From the NCBI GenBank assembly GCA_043775075.1, contig JAYVSS010000224.1:1-40926 (forward strand): a stretch of DNA of 40,926 nucleotides, in the 5' to 3' direction. Below are positions 1-7,403 of the stretch, piece after piece (positions within the stretch are counted from its first letter, which is position 1; each line of letters starts with the position of its first letter). Source of the DNA: JANLQX01 sp043775075. Its GTDB lineage: Bacteria > Actinomycetota > Acidimicrobiia > Acidimicrobiales > JANYDT01. The translations under genes and the position numbers were made by a program. The notes beneath the pieces were generated by a model. The model saw only the letters and a program-made list of their open reading frames with translations, made no database searches and was not told the origin of the DNA.

Positions 1-13
1 CCCGGCAGTCGAG

Positions 14-1090
14 ATGGCGCTTCCTACTTGGGGCTTCTCACCCGCCTCGTCCGCGGAGGCCCCGTCCTTCCTTGACGAGCCGACCTACGCTTCGTGGACA
101 TCAGCGGCGCCCGACCTCCCCATTCCAGCGGCCAACCTCGAAACCCTCGAAACCCTCGAAACCCTCGAACCATCTGTTGATCAGCCGGCGTCATTGATCG
201 AAGGTGACAACTGGTTCGAGCTGCCAGACGCCCCTGACATCTCCGAAGCAGTGGACAAAACCGAGACGGCTGACACCCCTGACTTTCTCGAGGCTGTTGA
301 CAGCCCGGACATCGTCGAAGTCCCCGAACGACGTGAAACCGTCGAGGTTCCCCCGGTTCTCCAAGTCCCGGCGTTGGCGACGCAATTGGCGACGCGGCCC
401 CCGGTCGTGGCCGCCGATGCCCCGATCGTTGTCCGTTGCCAGAATTTGGTGGCGTCGCAAATGGCGGGCGGGCGTCGAGTGGCCGTGTTGCAAGGAATCA
501 ACCTGACGGCGCGGGCCGGTGAATTTGTGGTGATCACGGGCCGGTCCGGTTCAGGAAAGTCGACGCTGCTAGAAAGCCTCGCCGGACTGCATCGGATCGA
601 CAGCGGTGAGGCGTTCGTCGACGGAACAGCCCTCGCCCAGGCCCGTGAAGCCGAGGTCGCCGAGCTGCGGTCGACTCGAATCGGTTTCGTCCATCAGGAC
701 CTTGAACTCATCGATGACCTCTCCACGGTGGAGAACGTGGAGCTTCCGCTGTTGCTCAACGGCTGGGATGCGGCCGAAGCCAGGACTGAGGCCGAGGCGG
801 CATTGTCGTTGGTTGGCCTCAAGCGGGGTAACCATCGCCCCAAGGAACTCTCTGGAGGAGAGCGCCGACGGGCGGCGATCGCCCGGGCGCTGGTGGGTGA
901 GCCTGCGGTCCTTTGGGCCGACGAACCGACCAGCGGGGTCGATCCAGAAACTGCGGCGGGGATTTTTGAGTTGCTGTTTGAACTTTGCCACGACGGTTTG
1001 ACGGTGATCGCCGCCACCCACGATCCGACCCTGCTGCAATACGCGACCGCTCGGTATCACCTTCGTGACGGTCAACTCGAAGCGAACTGA
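14..1090 (+). CDS. ABC transporter ATP-binding protein (LolD/MacB-like) with long acidic N-terminal extension
   Basis: This is the nucleotide-binding subunit of an ABC system, expected to power the FtsX-like permease that follows from the cytoplasmic face. Residues about 138-355 form the ATPase: Walker A GRSGSGKST at 176-184, Q-loop Gln228, signature LSGGE at 279-283, Walker B ending ADEP at 302-305 and the switch His336 in ATHD. The order and the VENVELPLLL segment are typical of the LolD/MacB/FtsE branch. Residues 1-130 are not part of the fold: they are rich in Pro, Glu and Asp and contain a LET tandem repeat. The frame is open to the window edge upstream of this ATG, so the true start may lie outside. 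The stop is 4 nt before the permease ATG, so the two are an operon. The substrate is unknown. Confidence 0.9.
   Translation: MALPTWGFSPASSAEAPSFLDEPTYASWTSAAPDLPIPAANLETLETLETLEPSVDQPASLIEGDNWFELPDAPDISEAVDKTETADTPDFLEAVDSPDIVEVPERRETVEVPPVLQVPALATQLATRPPVVAADAPIVVRCQNLVASQMAGGRRVAVLQGINLTARAGEFVVITGRSGSGKSTLLESLAGLHRIDSGEAFVDGTALAQAREAEVAELRSTRIGFVHQDLELIDDLSTVENVELPLLLNGWDAAEARTEAEAALSLVGLKRGNHRPKELSGGERRRAAIARALVGEPAVLWADEPTSGVDPETAAGIFELLFELCHDGLTVIAATHDPTLLQYATARYHLRDGQLEAN
137..172 (+). repeat. Four tandem copies of a 9-bp unit (CTCGAAACC) inside the ABC ATPase gene
   Basis: Units begin at 137, 146, 155 and 164; the first three are identical and the fourth differs at its end. They encode the LET repeat in the disordered N-terminal extension. 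In-frame 9-bp units can change in number without disrupting the gene. Confidence 0.9.
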
Positions 1091-1094
1091 GTTC

Positions 1095-3905
1095 ATGTTT
1101 CGGCGAGTCCCGGCGCCGTCGGAAACTGACAGTGTGCACTCGGAGGACTCGACTCTCCGGCCCGCTCTGACCGTCCCCGAGAGCCTGTCTGATCCCCCTT
1201 CGAATCCCCGCTCGCCCGCTCTGGCCGCTGCTGGAGTCGACGCGAACGCGCTCGACACCGAACTTCGTCGGAGCCTGCTGTTGGTCCTGATGGTTGACCT
1301 TGTGGCGCTGTTGGCCTGGTTGGCCTGGTCCCGGCGAACCACCGAGTTGGCGGCGCTGGCGGTCCTGTGTCTCGGGCTGCCCGTTGGTGTGGCGGTGGCC
1401 GTACGCCCGGCGCTACGACGAACGGTGTGGCTGTTGTTTCGACGCCAAACTCATCGGCGCCAATTCGTTGTTCCCGTGGCGGCCTGCGTGGTGCTTGTGG
1501 CGTTGGCTATGCAGCTCAACGAACGGGCCCGCAATCTTGCGGGAGAGTCCGCCGCCCGTCACCTCGGTCCGATAGATGAACTCATCGTTAGTCCCAACGC
1601 TGCCGCCCGCAACGCTGCGCTGGATACGCTCACCCAAGCCAAGCAGGACGATCGCCGGGTGTTGGCGACGATTGACGATGTCCTGGCACTGGTGGCCGTC
1701 GACGGTTCCCTGCGCATTGACGACCGACGACTTCGGGTCACTGTGGTCGAGTTGGATGGGGCCACGGCGCAGGGGTTTGGCGGCGTGCCCGGAGATACCG
1801 GAATTGCTGGCATGGCGCCGCTGGTCGCAGGTGAAGTGGGCATTGCTCCAAACGTCGTTCGTACCGGTAAACAACCACGTGTCGTCGAGCTGTCGATCGC
1901 CGGAACCCGGCCGACAACAACGGTTCGTCTCCTTCCCCATGCGGTCGGTTTTGGTGCCCTTGATCTGCTTGGCCTGGGCGATCCGGCGTTGGGCGGGTCC
2001 AGCGCCACGCCTGTTGTTTACGTTGCCCCCGGCGCCATATCGACAGCTGTTGCCGGCCTCGGTGATGGCGGCGAGAGTGCCAACCTTCGCTACCTCATCG
2101 CCGTATCGAACGTCGGCAACGCTCGAACCGGGAGTCGTCGGTCGGCGGCGGCCACCGTGCTGCTGCAGTCGGTCCTTGCCTCGCCTCGGCCTGCCCCTGC
2201 GGCCGAAGATCCCCTCGGCCTGGGTGGCACCGTCGTTCACGTGCCTGCCCCCATCGACGCCACCGTCGTATCGGTCAAGGCTAATCACCAACGCCGTGTC
2301 GCCGGTGATGCATCATCGGCTTCTGCGGCCCGACACGTGGCTCGAGGAGCGCTGTACGGGGCGGCGTTGGCGGTAGTTGCGCTGGCCCATCTGCGCCGCC
2401 GCCGATCCCGAGCCGCACAGGCCCGGGCCCTACATCTCATGGGTGTTCGAGCGCGCACCGCGGCCGTGGTGCGGGCGGCGGTGGCGGCAGCCGACACGGC
2501 CCTCGGCCTCCTGCTCGGCGGATTCGCCACCGCTGTGGTCGGCGCGCTTGTCGGGCCGATCTCGGGGCTCGACCGTCCGCTCTTCGCGTCGTGGACGACA
2601 CTGTCGCGAGCATGGAGTTTCACCCTCCTGCTTGCCGCCATTCCGACGCTGATGAGCTTTCTCGTTCTCACCATCCCGAAGCGAGTGCGGAATAATGAAC
2701 TCGTTGGTTGGGTGCGGGTGCAGTTGGATCGGGGGCGCCGATGGCGCCAGACGCGACGCTCACGACCGTTCCTTGTGGTCCTGGGCGTGGCCGTGATCTT
2801 GGTGGGGATTGGCGTGGCCCGGCGTCAGGCGAGCGAGCTGTCCGTGGTCTTCGGGATTGGTGCCGCAGTGATGGGCGGCGCAGTGGCATTGGGGACGTCG
2901 TTGCTGCGGTCGGCGGGGTTTGGTCCGCGAGCCACGAGTGTTCCGGCGCTCCGTGCTCGCCGTGCATCGTTCGCCGCCGTTGCCGCCGGTAGCGGCCTGG
3001 TTCTGCTTCCCATTGTGGCGGCCCAAAGTTTGCAGGGAATCACGGCGGCCCATGCGGTCGGATCGTGGCGGACGGTCGTGACCGTCGACGATCAGTCCGA
3101 CGCCGTCGGGTTGCTCCGCCAACTGGTGCAAACCGTTGACGGAAGGGTCCTGCATCGCACCGCTCTCCTGCTCGAAGGCGGCCGCGACGCCGAGGCGTCG
3201 ATGGCGGTGACGGTAAGCGCTGCGGCTGATGGTCGGGGCGACGGTTGGATCGCCCGTAACGGCACTGCGATCACGGAAAACGGGGACCGGCGCGACGGGA
3301 CCGTGGTTGTGAGTTCCCGGTTGTCCGCCTTCTACCGGGGGGGCGTCGCCGCCGGGGACCGGGTGGTTCTACGCGACTCAGTGTCCGGACGCTCCGTGGG
3401 GGTGAGCGTGGCCGCAGTGTCTGAGCTACCGGTTTGGGCCGGCGACGTGGTGACGTCGGCCGGAGTGTTCACCGCCGTGCAAACCGAACGCCGTGTCGCC
3501 ACGTCCCGCTCGGCCATCGCCATCTCCACCACGGCGCCAGCGAGCGTCGCCGGCACCGTCAATTCCCTCGCCCCGTTGGCGACCACGACGGTGCGATCGG
3601 CGTCTGACGTGGCGACCAGCGTGAGTTCGGCGATGATCGCCTGGCTACGACGCGTGGCGTTGGTGATTTTGGCGACGGGAGTGACCGTGGCGGTGGCCCT
3701 GCGTTCTTCTGCGTGGAAACCCGTCCGAGCCCCCGTTATCGGAGCGGCGGTGCTCTTCGGCTCACTGCTGGCGTTTGTTGTCGGGCGCGCGGGCCTGTCA
3801 CCGGCCGGTCCGCTGGTCCTCGGTGTCGCTCTGGCGCTGGCCTGTGCCGGGTGTGCGTTCGCCGTGCTCGCCGCCAACGCGCCGTCTCGGTCCCGCCAGG
3901 GTTAA
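1095..3905 (+). CDS. FtsX-like / MacB-type ABC transporter permease
   Basis: Large integral membrane protein (936 residues from this start), the likely membrane partner of the ATPase upstream. It has about twelve hydrophobic segments: three near the N-terminus, a large hydrophilic region of some 250 residues, a central block of six, a second hydrophilic region of about 170 residues, and three at the C-terminus. Two large extracytoplasmic domains between membrane blocks are the usual plan of duplicated FtsX-like permeases that move lipids, peptides or lipoproteins, or act as mechanotransmitters. I chose the ATG just after the upstream stop; another ATG at 1065 would overlap the ATPase gene by 26 nt. 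The stop is 13 nt from the stop of convergent mrp, leaving almost no room for a terminator. Confidence 0.85.
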   Translation: MFRRVPAPSETDSVHSEDSTLRPALTVPESLSDPPSNPRSPALAAAGVDANALDTELRRSLLLVLMVDLVALLAWLAWSRRTTELAALAVLCLGLPVGVAVAVRPALRRTVWLLFRRQTHRRQFVVPVAACVVLVALAMQLNERARNLAGESAARHLGPIDELIVSPNAAARNAALDTLTQAKQDDRRVLATIDDVLALVAVDGSLRIDDRRLRVTVVELDGATAQGFGGVPGDTGIAGMAPLVAGEVGIAPNVVRTGKQPRVVELSIAGTRPTTTVRLLPHAVGFGALDLLGLGDPALGGSSATPVVYVAPGAISTAVAGLGDGGESANLRYLIAVSNVGNARTGSRRSAAATVLLQSVLASPRPAPAAEDPLGLGGTVVHVPAPIDATVVSVKANHQRRVAGDASSASAARHVARGALYGAALAVVALAHLRRRRSRAAQARALHLMGVRARTAAVVRAAVAAADTALGLLLGGFATAVVGALVGPISGLDRPLFASWTTLSRAWSFTLLLAAIPTLMSFLVLTIPKRVRNNELVGWVRVQLDRGRRWRQTRRSRPFLVVLGVAVILVGIGVARRQASELSVVFGIGAAVMGGAVALGTSLLRSAGFGPRATSVPALRARRASFAAVAAGSGLVLLPIVAAQSLQGITAAHAVGSWRTVVTVDDQSDAVGLLRQLVQTVDGRVLHRTALLLEGGRDAEASMAVTVSAAADGRGDGWIARNGTAITENGDRRDGTVVVSSRLSAFYRGGVAAGDRVVLRDSVSGRSVGVSVAAVSELPVWAGDVVTSAGVFTAVQTERRVATSRSAIAISTTAPASVAGTVNSLAPLATTTVRSASDVATSVSSAMIAWLRRVALVILATGVTVAVALRSSAWKPVRAPVIGAAVLFGSLLAFVVGRAGLSPAGPLVLGVALALACAGCAFAVLAANAPSRSRQG

Positions 3906-3918
3906 TTTCGCCCGCTCG

Positions 3919-5100
3919 CTAGCTGGCGACGGGTACCGGTCCGAGGGCGTCCTCGATCGCCCCGAGCAGACGGGCGGTGCATCCCGACATTTCCACCGGC
4001 GGCAGAATATCGGTGGCGATCCTCTCGGCCAGGGTGGCGAACGCCCGACCGACGACGGAGCCCGCATCGGCCAGGGCCGCCGGCTCCCCGATGTCGCCAC
4101 CCTCGGACACCGACGGGGCCAGGGGCAGCTCTGCCAGCAGCGGCGCTCCGGTTTCCGCGGCTAGCCGGGCGCCCCCACCGACACCGAACAGGTGGTGTTC
4201 GACCCCCACGGAGTCGGTGAACACGCTCATGTTTTCCACCACTCCGGCCACCTTGAGGTAGCTCCGGCGGGCCATGTCCGCCACCCGGACCGCGACCTTC
4301 TGGGCGGCCAGGGCGGGTGTCGTCACGATGAGCAACTCGGTTCGGGGCAGCAAACGACCCAGGGCCATCTGTACATCGCCCGTACCCGGGGGCATGTCGA
4401 TCAGCAGGTAGTCGATCTTGCCCCAGCGGACCTTGGTGAGGAACTCCTCCACCGCCTTGGCCAGCATGAGGCCTCGCCACATGATCGCCTTATCCTCGTC
4501 GTCGACAACGAGGCCCATCGAAACCACTTTGATCTCGCCTTCGCCGACGGGGCGCGACGACGGTTCGATGAGGCCATCGGTACCGCCGAGCCGCCCTTCG
4601 AGACCGAGCATGCGGGGCACCGAAAATCCCCAGATGTCGGCATCAAGCACACCGACGATGAACCCCCGGGCGGCGAGGGCGGCGGCCAGATTGCACGTGA
4701 CCGACGATTTTCCGACTCCGCCCTTGCCCGAGGCGATGGCCAAAATGCGGGCGGTGGCTGGTACCTCGGTGGTGGGGGCGTTTTCCCTGGCCTTCCACCG
4801 GGCGCGCTGCATGACCTGGCTGCGCTGCTCGGCGCTGAGTTCACCGAAGCTGATGTGCACGTCCGTCACAGCCTGCAGCCCGCGAATCTTGGAGCGGGCG
4901 TCGTCGCGGATTTGGGTCCGAAGCGGGCATCCGGCGATCGTCAGCGCAATGACAACTTCGACGGCGCCGTCGGGGCTCACGTCGATGCGCTCCACCATGC
5001 CCAGCTCGACGATGTCGGCGCCGAGTTCGGGATCCATGACGCCTCGCAGGACGTGGCGAACGTCGTCGACGGTGACGTTCGGTCCCGGGGAATGAGCCAT
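3919..5100 (-). CDS. mrp: Mrp/NBP35 family ATP-binding protein (Fe-S cluster carrier)
   Basis: Cytosolic P-loop ATPase thought to load Fe-S clusters onto target proteins. Residues 10-90 are a MIP18 (DUF59) domain with the typical VMDPELG and AGCPL motifs. Residues 118 onward are the Mrp ATPase, with the deviant Walker A GKGGVGKSS at 125-133 and DADIWGFS after it. The CxxC that holds the cluster in many Mrp/ApbC proteins is absent: after VVENMS the segment reads VFTDSVGVEHHLFG, as in several actinobacterial forms. The start is the ATG whose complement is 5098-5100; a hexamer TACTGT lies exactly 7 nt upstream, so the mRNA may be leaderless. The frame is open further upstream but that part has no domain similarity. 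It is divergent from the A-type carrier gene at 5358, and both belong to Fe-S assembly. Confidence 0.92.
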   Translation of the reverse strand: MAHSPGPNVTVDDVRHVLRGVMDPELGADIVELGMVERIDVSPDGAVEVVIALTIAGCPLRTQIRDDARSKIRGLQAVTDVHISFGELSAEQRSQVMQRARWKARENAPTTEVPATARILAIASGKGGVGKSSVTCNLAAALAARGFIVGVLDADIWGFSVPRMLGLEGRLGGTDGLIEPSSRPVGEGEIKVVSMGLVVDDEDKAIMWRGLMLAKAVEEFLTKVRWGKIDYLLIDMPPGTGDVQMALGRLLPRTELLIVTTPALAAQKVAVRVADMARRSYLKVAGVVENMSVFTDSVGVEHHLFGVGGGARLAAETGAPLLAELPLAPSVSEGGDIGEPAALADAGSVVGRAFATLAERIATDILPPVEMSGCTARLLGAIEDALGPVPVAS

Positions 5101-5107
5101 GTCACTC

Positions 5108-5113
5108 ACAGTA
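5108..5113 (-). promoter_or_regulatory. Candidate -10 box (TACTGT) of leaderless mrp
   Basis: TACTGT on the minus strand is followed by 7 nt and the mrp ATG, which places the expected transcription start at the start codon. Upstream of it an inverted repeat (CTGGCAC 5114-5120, GTGCCAG 5142-5148) with further GC pairing inside may be an operator. No clear -35 is visible. Confidence 0.5.
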
Positions 5114-5293
5114 CTGGCACCCCCGGTGGAGGTCCCCGGGAGTGCCAGCCCCCGGGAAGGCCGCGTGACGGCGGGGCGTGGCGGAATTGCGCAATGGTGT
5201 CGAAAATACGCAGCGGTTTTCTGCCTTTGATGCGCTTTTCCGCCAGCGGCGCCGGCTGGCGGAGCGGCCGGGGGGTAACCCGCCGGGGGCGGG

Positions 5294-5299
5294 TAGACT
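5294..5299 (+). promoter_or_regulatory. Candidate -10 box (TAGACT) of the A-type Fe-S carrier gene
   Basis: TAGACT fits the actinobacterial housekeeping -10 consensus TANNNT and would give a leader of about 50 nt ending in a strong AGGAGG ribosome binding site at 5345-5350, 7 nt before the ATG. The same GGTAGACT string recurs before the sigma factor gene at 21399-21406. Confidence 0.4.
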
Positions 5300-5357
5300 T
5301 TAAAGAACATGCGCCGAGGTTTTATGCCTCAGCACCAAATCCGCAGGAGGACATCAC

Positions 5358-5735
5358 ATGAGCGTGCAAGACGCCCCCACCGCCGTGAAGATCGGCATCG
5401 GCCGCAAGTCCGACACCATTCTTGTCACCGCTGCTGCCGCCGCCAAAGTGGCGTCGCTCCTCGAAGCCGAAGGCGATACCTCGCTGGCCCTGCGCGTGGC
5501 TGTCCGTCCCGGCGGCTGCTCCGGCTTCTCGTACGAAATGTTCTTCGACGGCGATGTTGCCGACGATGACGTGGTGAAGGAATTCGGCACCATCAAGGTC
5601 ATCACCGACGCCACCAGCGCCGGCATGCTCAAGGGCGCCACCCTCGATTACAAGGACAGCCTGCAGGGCGGCGGTTTCGCCATCGATAACCCCAACGCCT
5701 CGCGCACCTGCGGCTGCGGGAACTCGTTCAGCTGA
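5358..5735 (+). CDS. erpA: A-type iron-sulfur cluster carrier (HesB/IscA/SufA/ErpA family)
   Basis: Small soluble protein of 125 residues that binds a [2Fe-2S] or [4Fe-4S] cluster and passes it to apo-enzymes. All three ligand cysteines are present: Cys54 in RPGGCSGFSY, and Cys118 and Cys120 in TCGCGNSF near the C-terminus, the family signature. The first 20 residues are a variable extension. The start is supported by AGGAGG at 5345-5350. It is divergent from mrp and is followed by two intrinsic terminators, so it is probably monocistronic. The choice of ErpA over IscA or SufA names is conventional; the sequence alone does not decide it. Confidence 0.93.
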   Translation: MSVQDAPTAVKIGIGRKSDTILVTAAAAAKVASLLEAEGDTSLALRVAVRPGGCSGFSYEMFFDGDVADDDVVKEFGTIKVITDATSAGMLKGATLDYKDSLQGGGFAIDNPNASRTCGCGNSFS

Positions 5736-5743
5736 CCTGACCA

Positions 5744-5803
5744 GCTGCCGATTTTGGCGGCCTTTCTCGCTTGTCGAAGCGGAGTCTCCGGGCTCCGTTT
5801 TTT
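5744..5803 (+). terminator. Tandem intrinsic terminators after the A-type carrier gene
   Basis: First hairpin: GCTGCC (5744-5749), loop GATTTT, GGCGGC (5756-5761), then CTTTCT. Second hairpin: CGGAG (5780-5784), 8-nt loop, CTCCG (5793-5797), followed by six T at 5798-5803. The T-tract is unusually good for such GC-rich DNA. Confidence 0.8.
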
Positions 5804-5811
5804 CGTTCCCC

Positions 5812-5817
5812 TACGCT
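5812..5817 (+). promoter_or_regulatory. Candidate -10 box (TACGCT) of leaderless SDR gene
   Basis: TACGCT followed by exactly 7 nt and the ATG at 5825. No Shine-Dalgarno sequence is present before this ATG, which agrees with a leaderless mRNA and supports this start over the earlier in-frame ATG at 5771, which lies inside the terminator region. Confidence 0.55.
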
Positions 5818-5824
5818 AAGCCCA

Positions 5825-6670
5825 ATGGAACTGAGAGATCGCGTCGTTGTCGTCACCGGTGGGGGATCAGGCATCGGTGAGGCGTTTGCCCGCGCCGCCA
5901 AATCCGGCGGAGCCCGCCACGTTGTCGTGGCCGATCTGAATGGGCCCGACGCCGCTCGCGTAGCGGCGGCCATTGGAGGTACCGCCGTCACCCTGGACGT
6001 GCGTGACGAGGCGGCCATCATTGCCATGGTCTCGTTGATCGAGGAGACCCAGGGTCCCATCGACGTGTTCATGTCCAACGCCGGTTTCGTCACCACCGGC
6101 GGACTAGAAGACAGCAATGAGCGTATTCAGAACATGTGGGAGGTCCACGTGCTGGCCCATATCTATGCCGCTCGGGCCGTGCTTCCGTCGATGATTGCGC
6201 GGGGCGAGGGATATCTGCTGAACACCGCCTCGGCCGCCGGGCTGCTGTCCCAGATCGGTTCGATGTCGTATTCGATCACCAAGCATGCAGCTGTTGCTCT
6301 GGCTGAGTGGCTCTCGATTACTCATCATCACCAGGGCATTCGTGTGTCGGTGCTGTGCCCGCAGGCGGTGGCCACCAACATCGTGGCCAACAGTCCGGAC
6401 GCGATGGGTAGGGCTTCGGGTGACGACACTTCCCTCGACGGGGGGGTCGCCGCGGGCGACGGCGTGCGCACGTCGGCCGAGGTCGCCCACGCCTGTATCG
6501 ACGCCATCAGGGCCGAGCGTTTCCATGTGCTGCCCCACCCCGAGGTCCAGACCTACATGGAGCGCAAGGCCACGGACGTCGATCGCTGGCTCACCGGGAT
6601 GCGTCGCTTCCAGACCATCCTCGCCGCCGGTGGCCCACTTCCCGGCGACGCCATGGCCCCGAAGCTCTAG
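5825..6670 (+). CDS. Short-chain dehydrogenase/reductase (classical SDR)
   Basis: NAD(P)-dependent oxidoreductase of 281 residues with a single Rossmann domain. Visible motifs: cofactor loop TGGGSGIG at 11-18, acidic DLN after strand 2 (favouring NAD over NADP), NAG at 85-87, catalytic Ser136 in NTAS, and Tyr149/Lys153 in YSITK. The substrate cannot be deduced; relatives act on hydroxy-fatty acids, steroids or small alcohols. It stands alone between the tandem terminators upstream and a complex inverted-repeat region downstream. Confidence 0.9.
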   Translation: MELRDRVVVVTGGGSGIGEAFARAAKSGGARHVVVADLNGPDAARVAAAIGGTAVTLDVRDEAAIIAMVSLIEETQGPIDVFMSNAGFVTTGGLEDSNERIQNMWEVHVLAHIYAARAVLPSMIARGEGYLLNTASAAGLLSQIGSMSYSITKHAAVALAEWLSITHHHQGIRVSVLCPQAVATNIVANSPDAMGRASGDDTSLDGGVAAGDGVRTSAEVAHACIDAIRAERFHVLPHPEVQTYMERKATDVDRWLTGMRRFQTILAAGGPLPGDAMAPKL

Positions 6671-6680
6671 CCCGCCACTC

Positions 6681-6781
6681 AATGGCGATTCGGGGTCTGT
6701 CTGGCCATTCAAAGACCAATCGGGGCGTCAAAGACCGGAAAACAGTGTTCCCGTTTGGTCTTTCATGCCCAGATTGGTCTT
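6681..6781. repeat. Nested inverted repeats built from four AAGACC motifs
   Basis: AAAGACCAATCGGG (from 6711) and AAAGACCGG (from 6730) on the plus strand are matched on the minus strand by AAAGACCAAACGGG (complement ending at 6763) and GAAGACCAATC (complement ending at 6782). AAGACCAATC at 6712-6721 pairs perfectly with GATTGGTCTT at 6772-6781, and AAAGACC at 6730-6736 with GGTCTTT at 6757-6763 inside it. A separate arm pair, AATGGC (6681-6686) and GCCATT (6704-6709), precedes them. It fills the gap between the SDR gene and ridA. It may be a terminator, a protein-binding array or a small palindromic repeat element. Confidence 0.8.
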
Positions 6782-6803
6782 CAGTTGCAGAGAAACCGGC
6801 GAG

Positions 6804-6809
6804 TAGGTT
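6804..6809 (+). promoter_or_regulatory. Candidate -10 box (TAGGTT) of leaderless ridA
   Basis: TAGGTT followed by 7 nt and the ATG at 6817, the same spacing as at mrp, the SDR, the DoxX-like gene and the AhpD-like gene. Confidence 0.55.
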
Positions 6810-6816
6810 CTCTGCC

Positions 6817-7185
6817 ATGTCGAAACCTGTCGGGCCCTACTCACCCATTCTCCGCGCCGGGGACTGGGTCATTGCGTCCGGCCAGCTCGGTTTGGCGGAC
6901 GGCGCATTGGTGGAAGGTGGGGTGGACGCCCAGACTCGCCAGATCTTTCGCAACGCCGAGGCCCTCCTCGCCACCGCCGGAGCGAGGCTGACGGACGTGG
7001 CGAAGTGCACGGTGTTCCTGGCGTCGATGGACGATTTCGCCACGATGAACGCGGCATACGTGGACGGATTCGCTGGACACCGCCCGACGCGCTCCACCGT
7101 TGGCAACGTCACGATGGCCCTCGGCGCCACCGTGGAGATCGAGTTCTGGGCCTACACCGGCGCTGCCGGCGTTACCGCCCCTTAG
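6817..7185 (+). CDS. ridA: RidA family reactive imine/enamine deaminase
   Basis: Small cytosolic protein (122 residues; the family is about 125-130) that hydrolyses reactive 2-aminoacrylate-type enamines and imines made by PLP enzymes. It begins with the usual GPYSP and SGQLG segments and keeps the active-site Arg92 in TRSTVGN and the Glu of the VEIEFWA strand. The start at 6817 places MSKPVGPYSP at the N-terminus as in relatives; an in-frame ATG further upstream lies inside the inverted repeats and is unlikely. It is 16 nt before a 52-residue membrane peptide gene on the same strand. Confidence 0.92.
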   Translation: MSKPVGPYSPILRAGDWVIASGQLGLADGALVEGGVDAQTRQIFRNAEALLATAGARLTDVAKCTVFLASMDDFATMNAAYVDGFAGHRPTRSTVGNVTMALGATVEIEFWAYTGAAGVTAP

Positions 7186-7201
7186 CCGACGGAGTTCTCT
7201 G

Positions 7202-7360
7202 ATGCTCGGAGCGATCGCCCTCATTGTCTTCATGGTTGCCATCTTTCCGGTGGGGTTCTTCCTCACCGGCGCCATCGTTTCCGCTATCCACGGTGCGCTA
7301 TTCACGGCCTACGTCGAAGCGGCTTACGAGGGCAACGAGCTCATCGCCCTCAACGCATAA
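7202..7360 (+). CDS. Small membrane protein, unknown function (52 residues)
   Basis: A short open frame between ridA and the GT-C-like gene. It begins MLGAIALIVFMVAIFPVGFF, giving one or two hydrophobic segments over residues 1-35, and ends in an acidic tail, EAAYEGNELIALNA. A weak GGAG lies about 7 nt before the ATG. I do not recognise the family. The clean membrane-segment composition and the position in a same-strand run of genes are the only support. Confidence 0.55.
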   Translation: MLGAIALIVFMVAIFPVGFFLTGAIVSAIHGALFTAYVEAAYEGNELIALNA

Positions 7361-7403
7361 CGCTGATCCTTCGGCACCAGCCGGATGATGGTGCGGTAAA
7401 TCG

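Noticed and set aside
4192..5361. 389-codon plus-strand frame over mrp
   Set aside because: The complementary strand encodes a complete Mrp protein with P-loop and MIP18 domain; this frame is low-complexity His/Gly/Asp.
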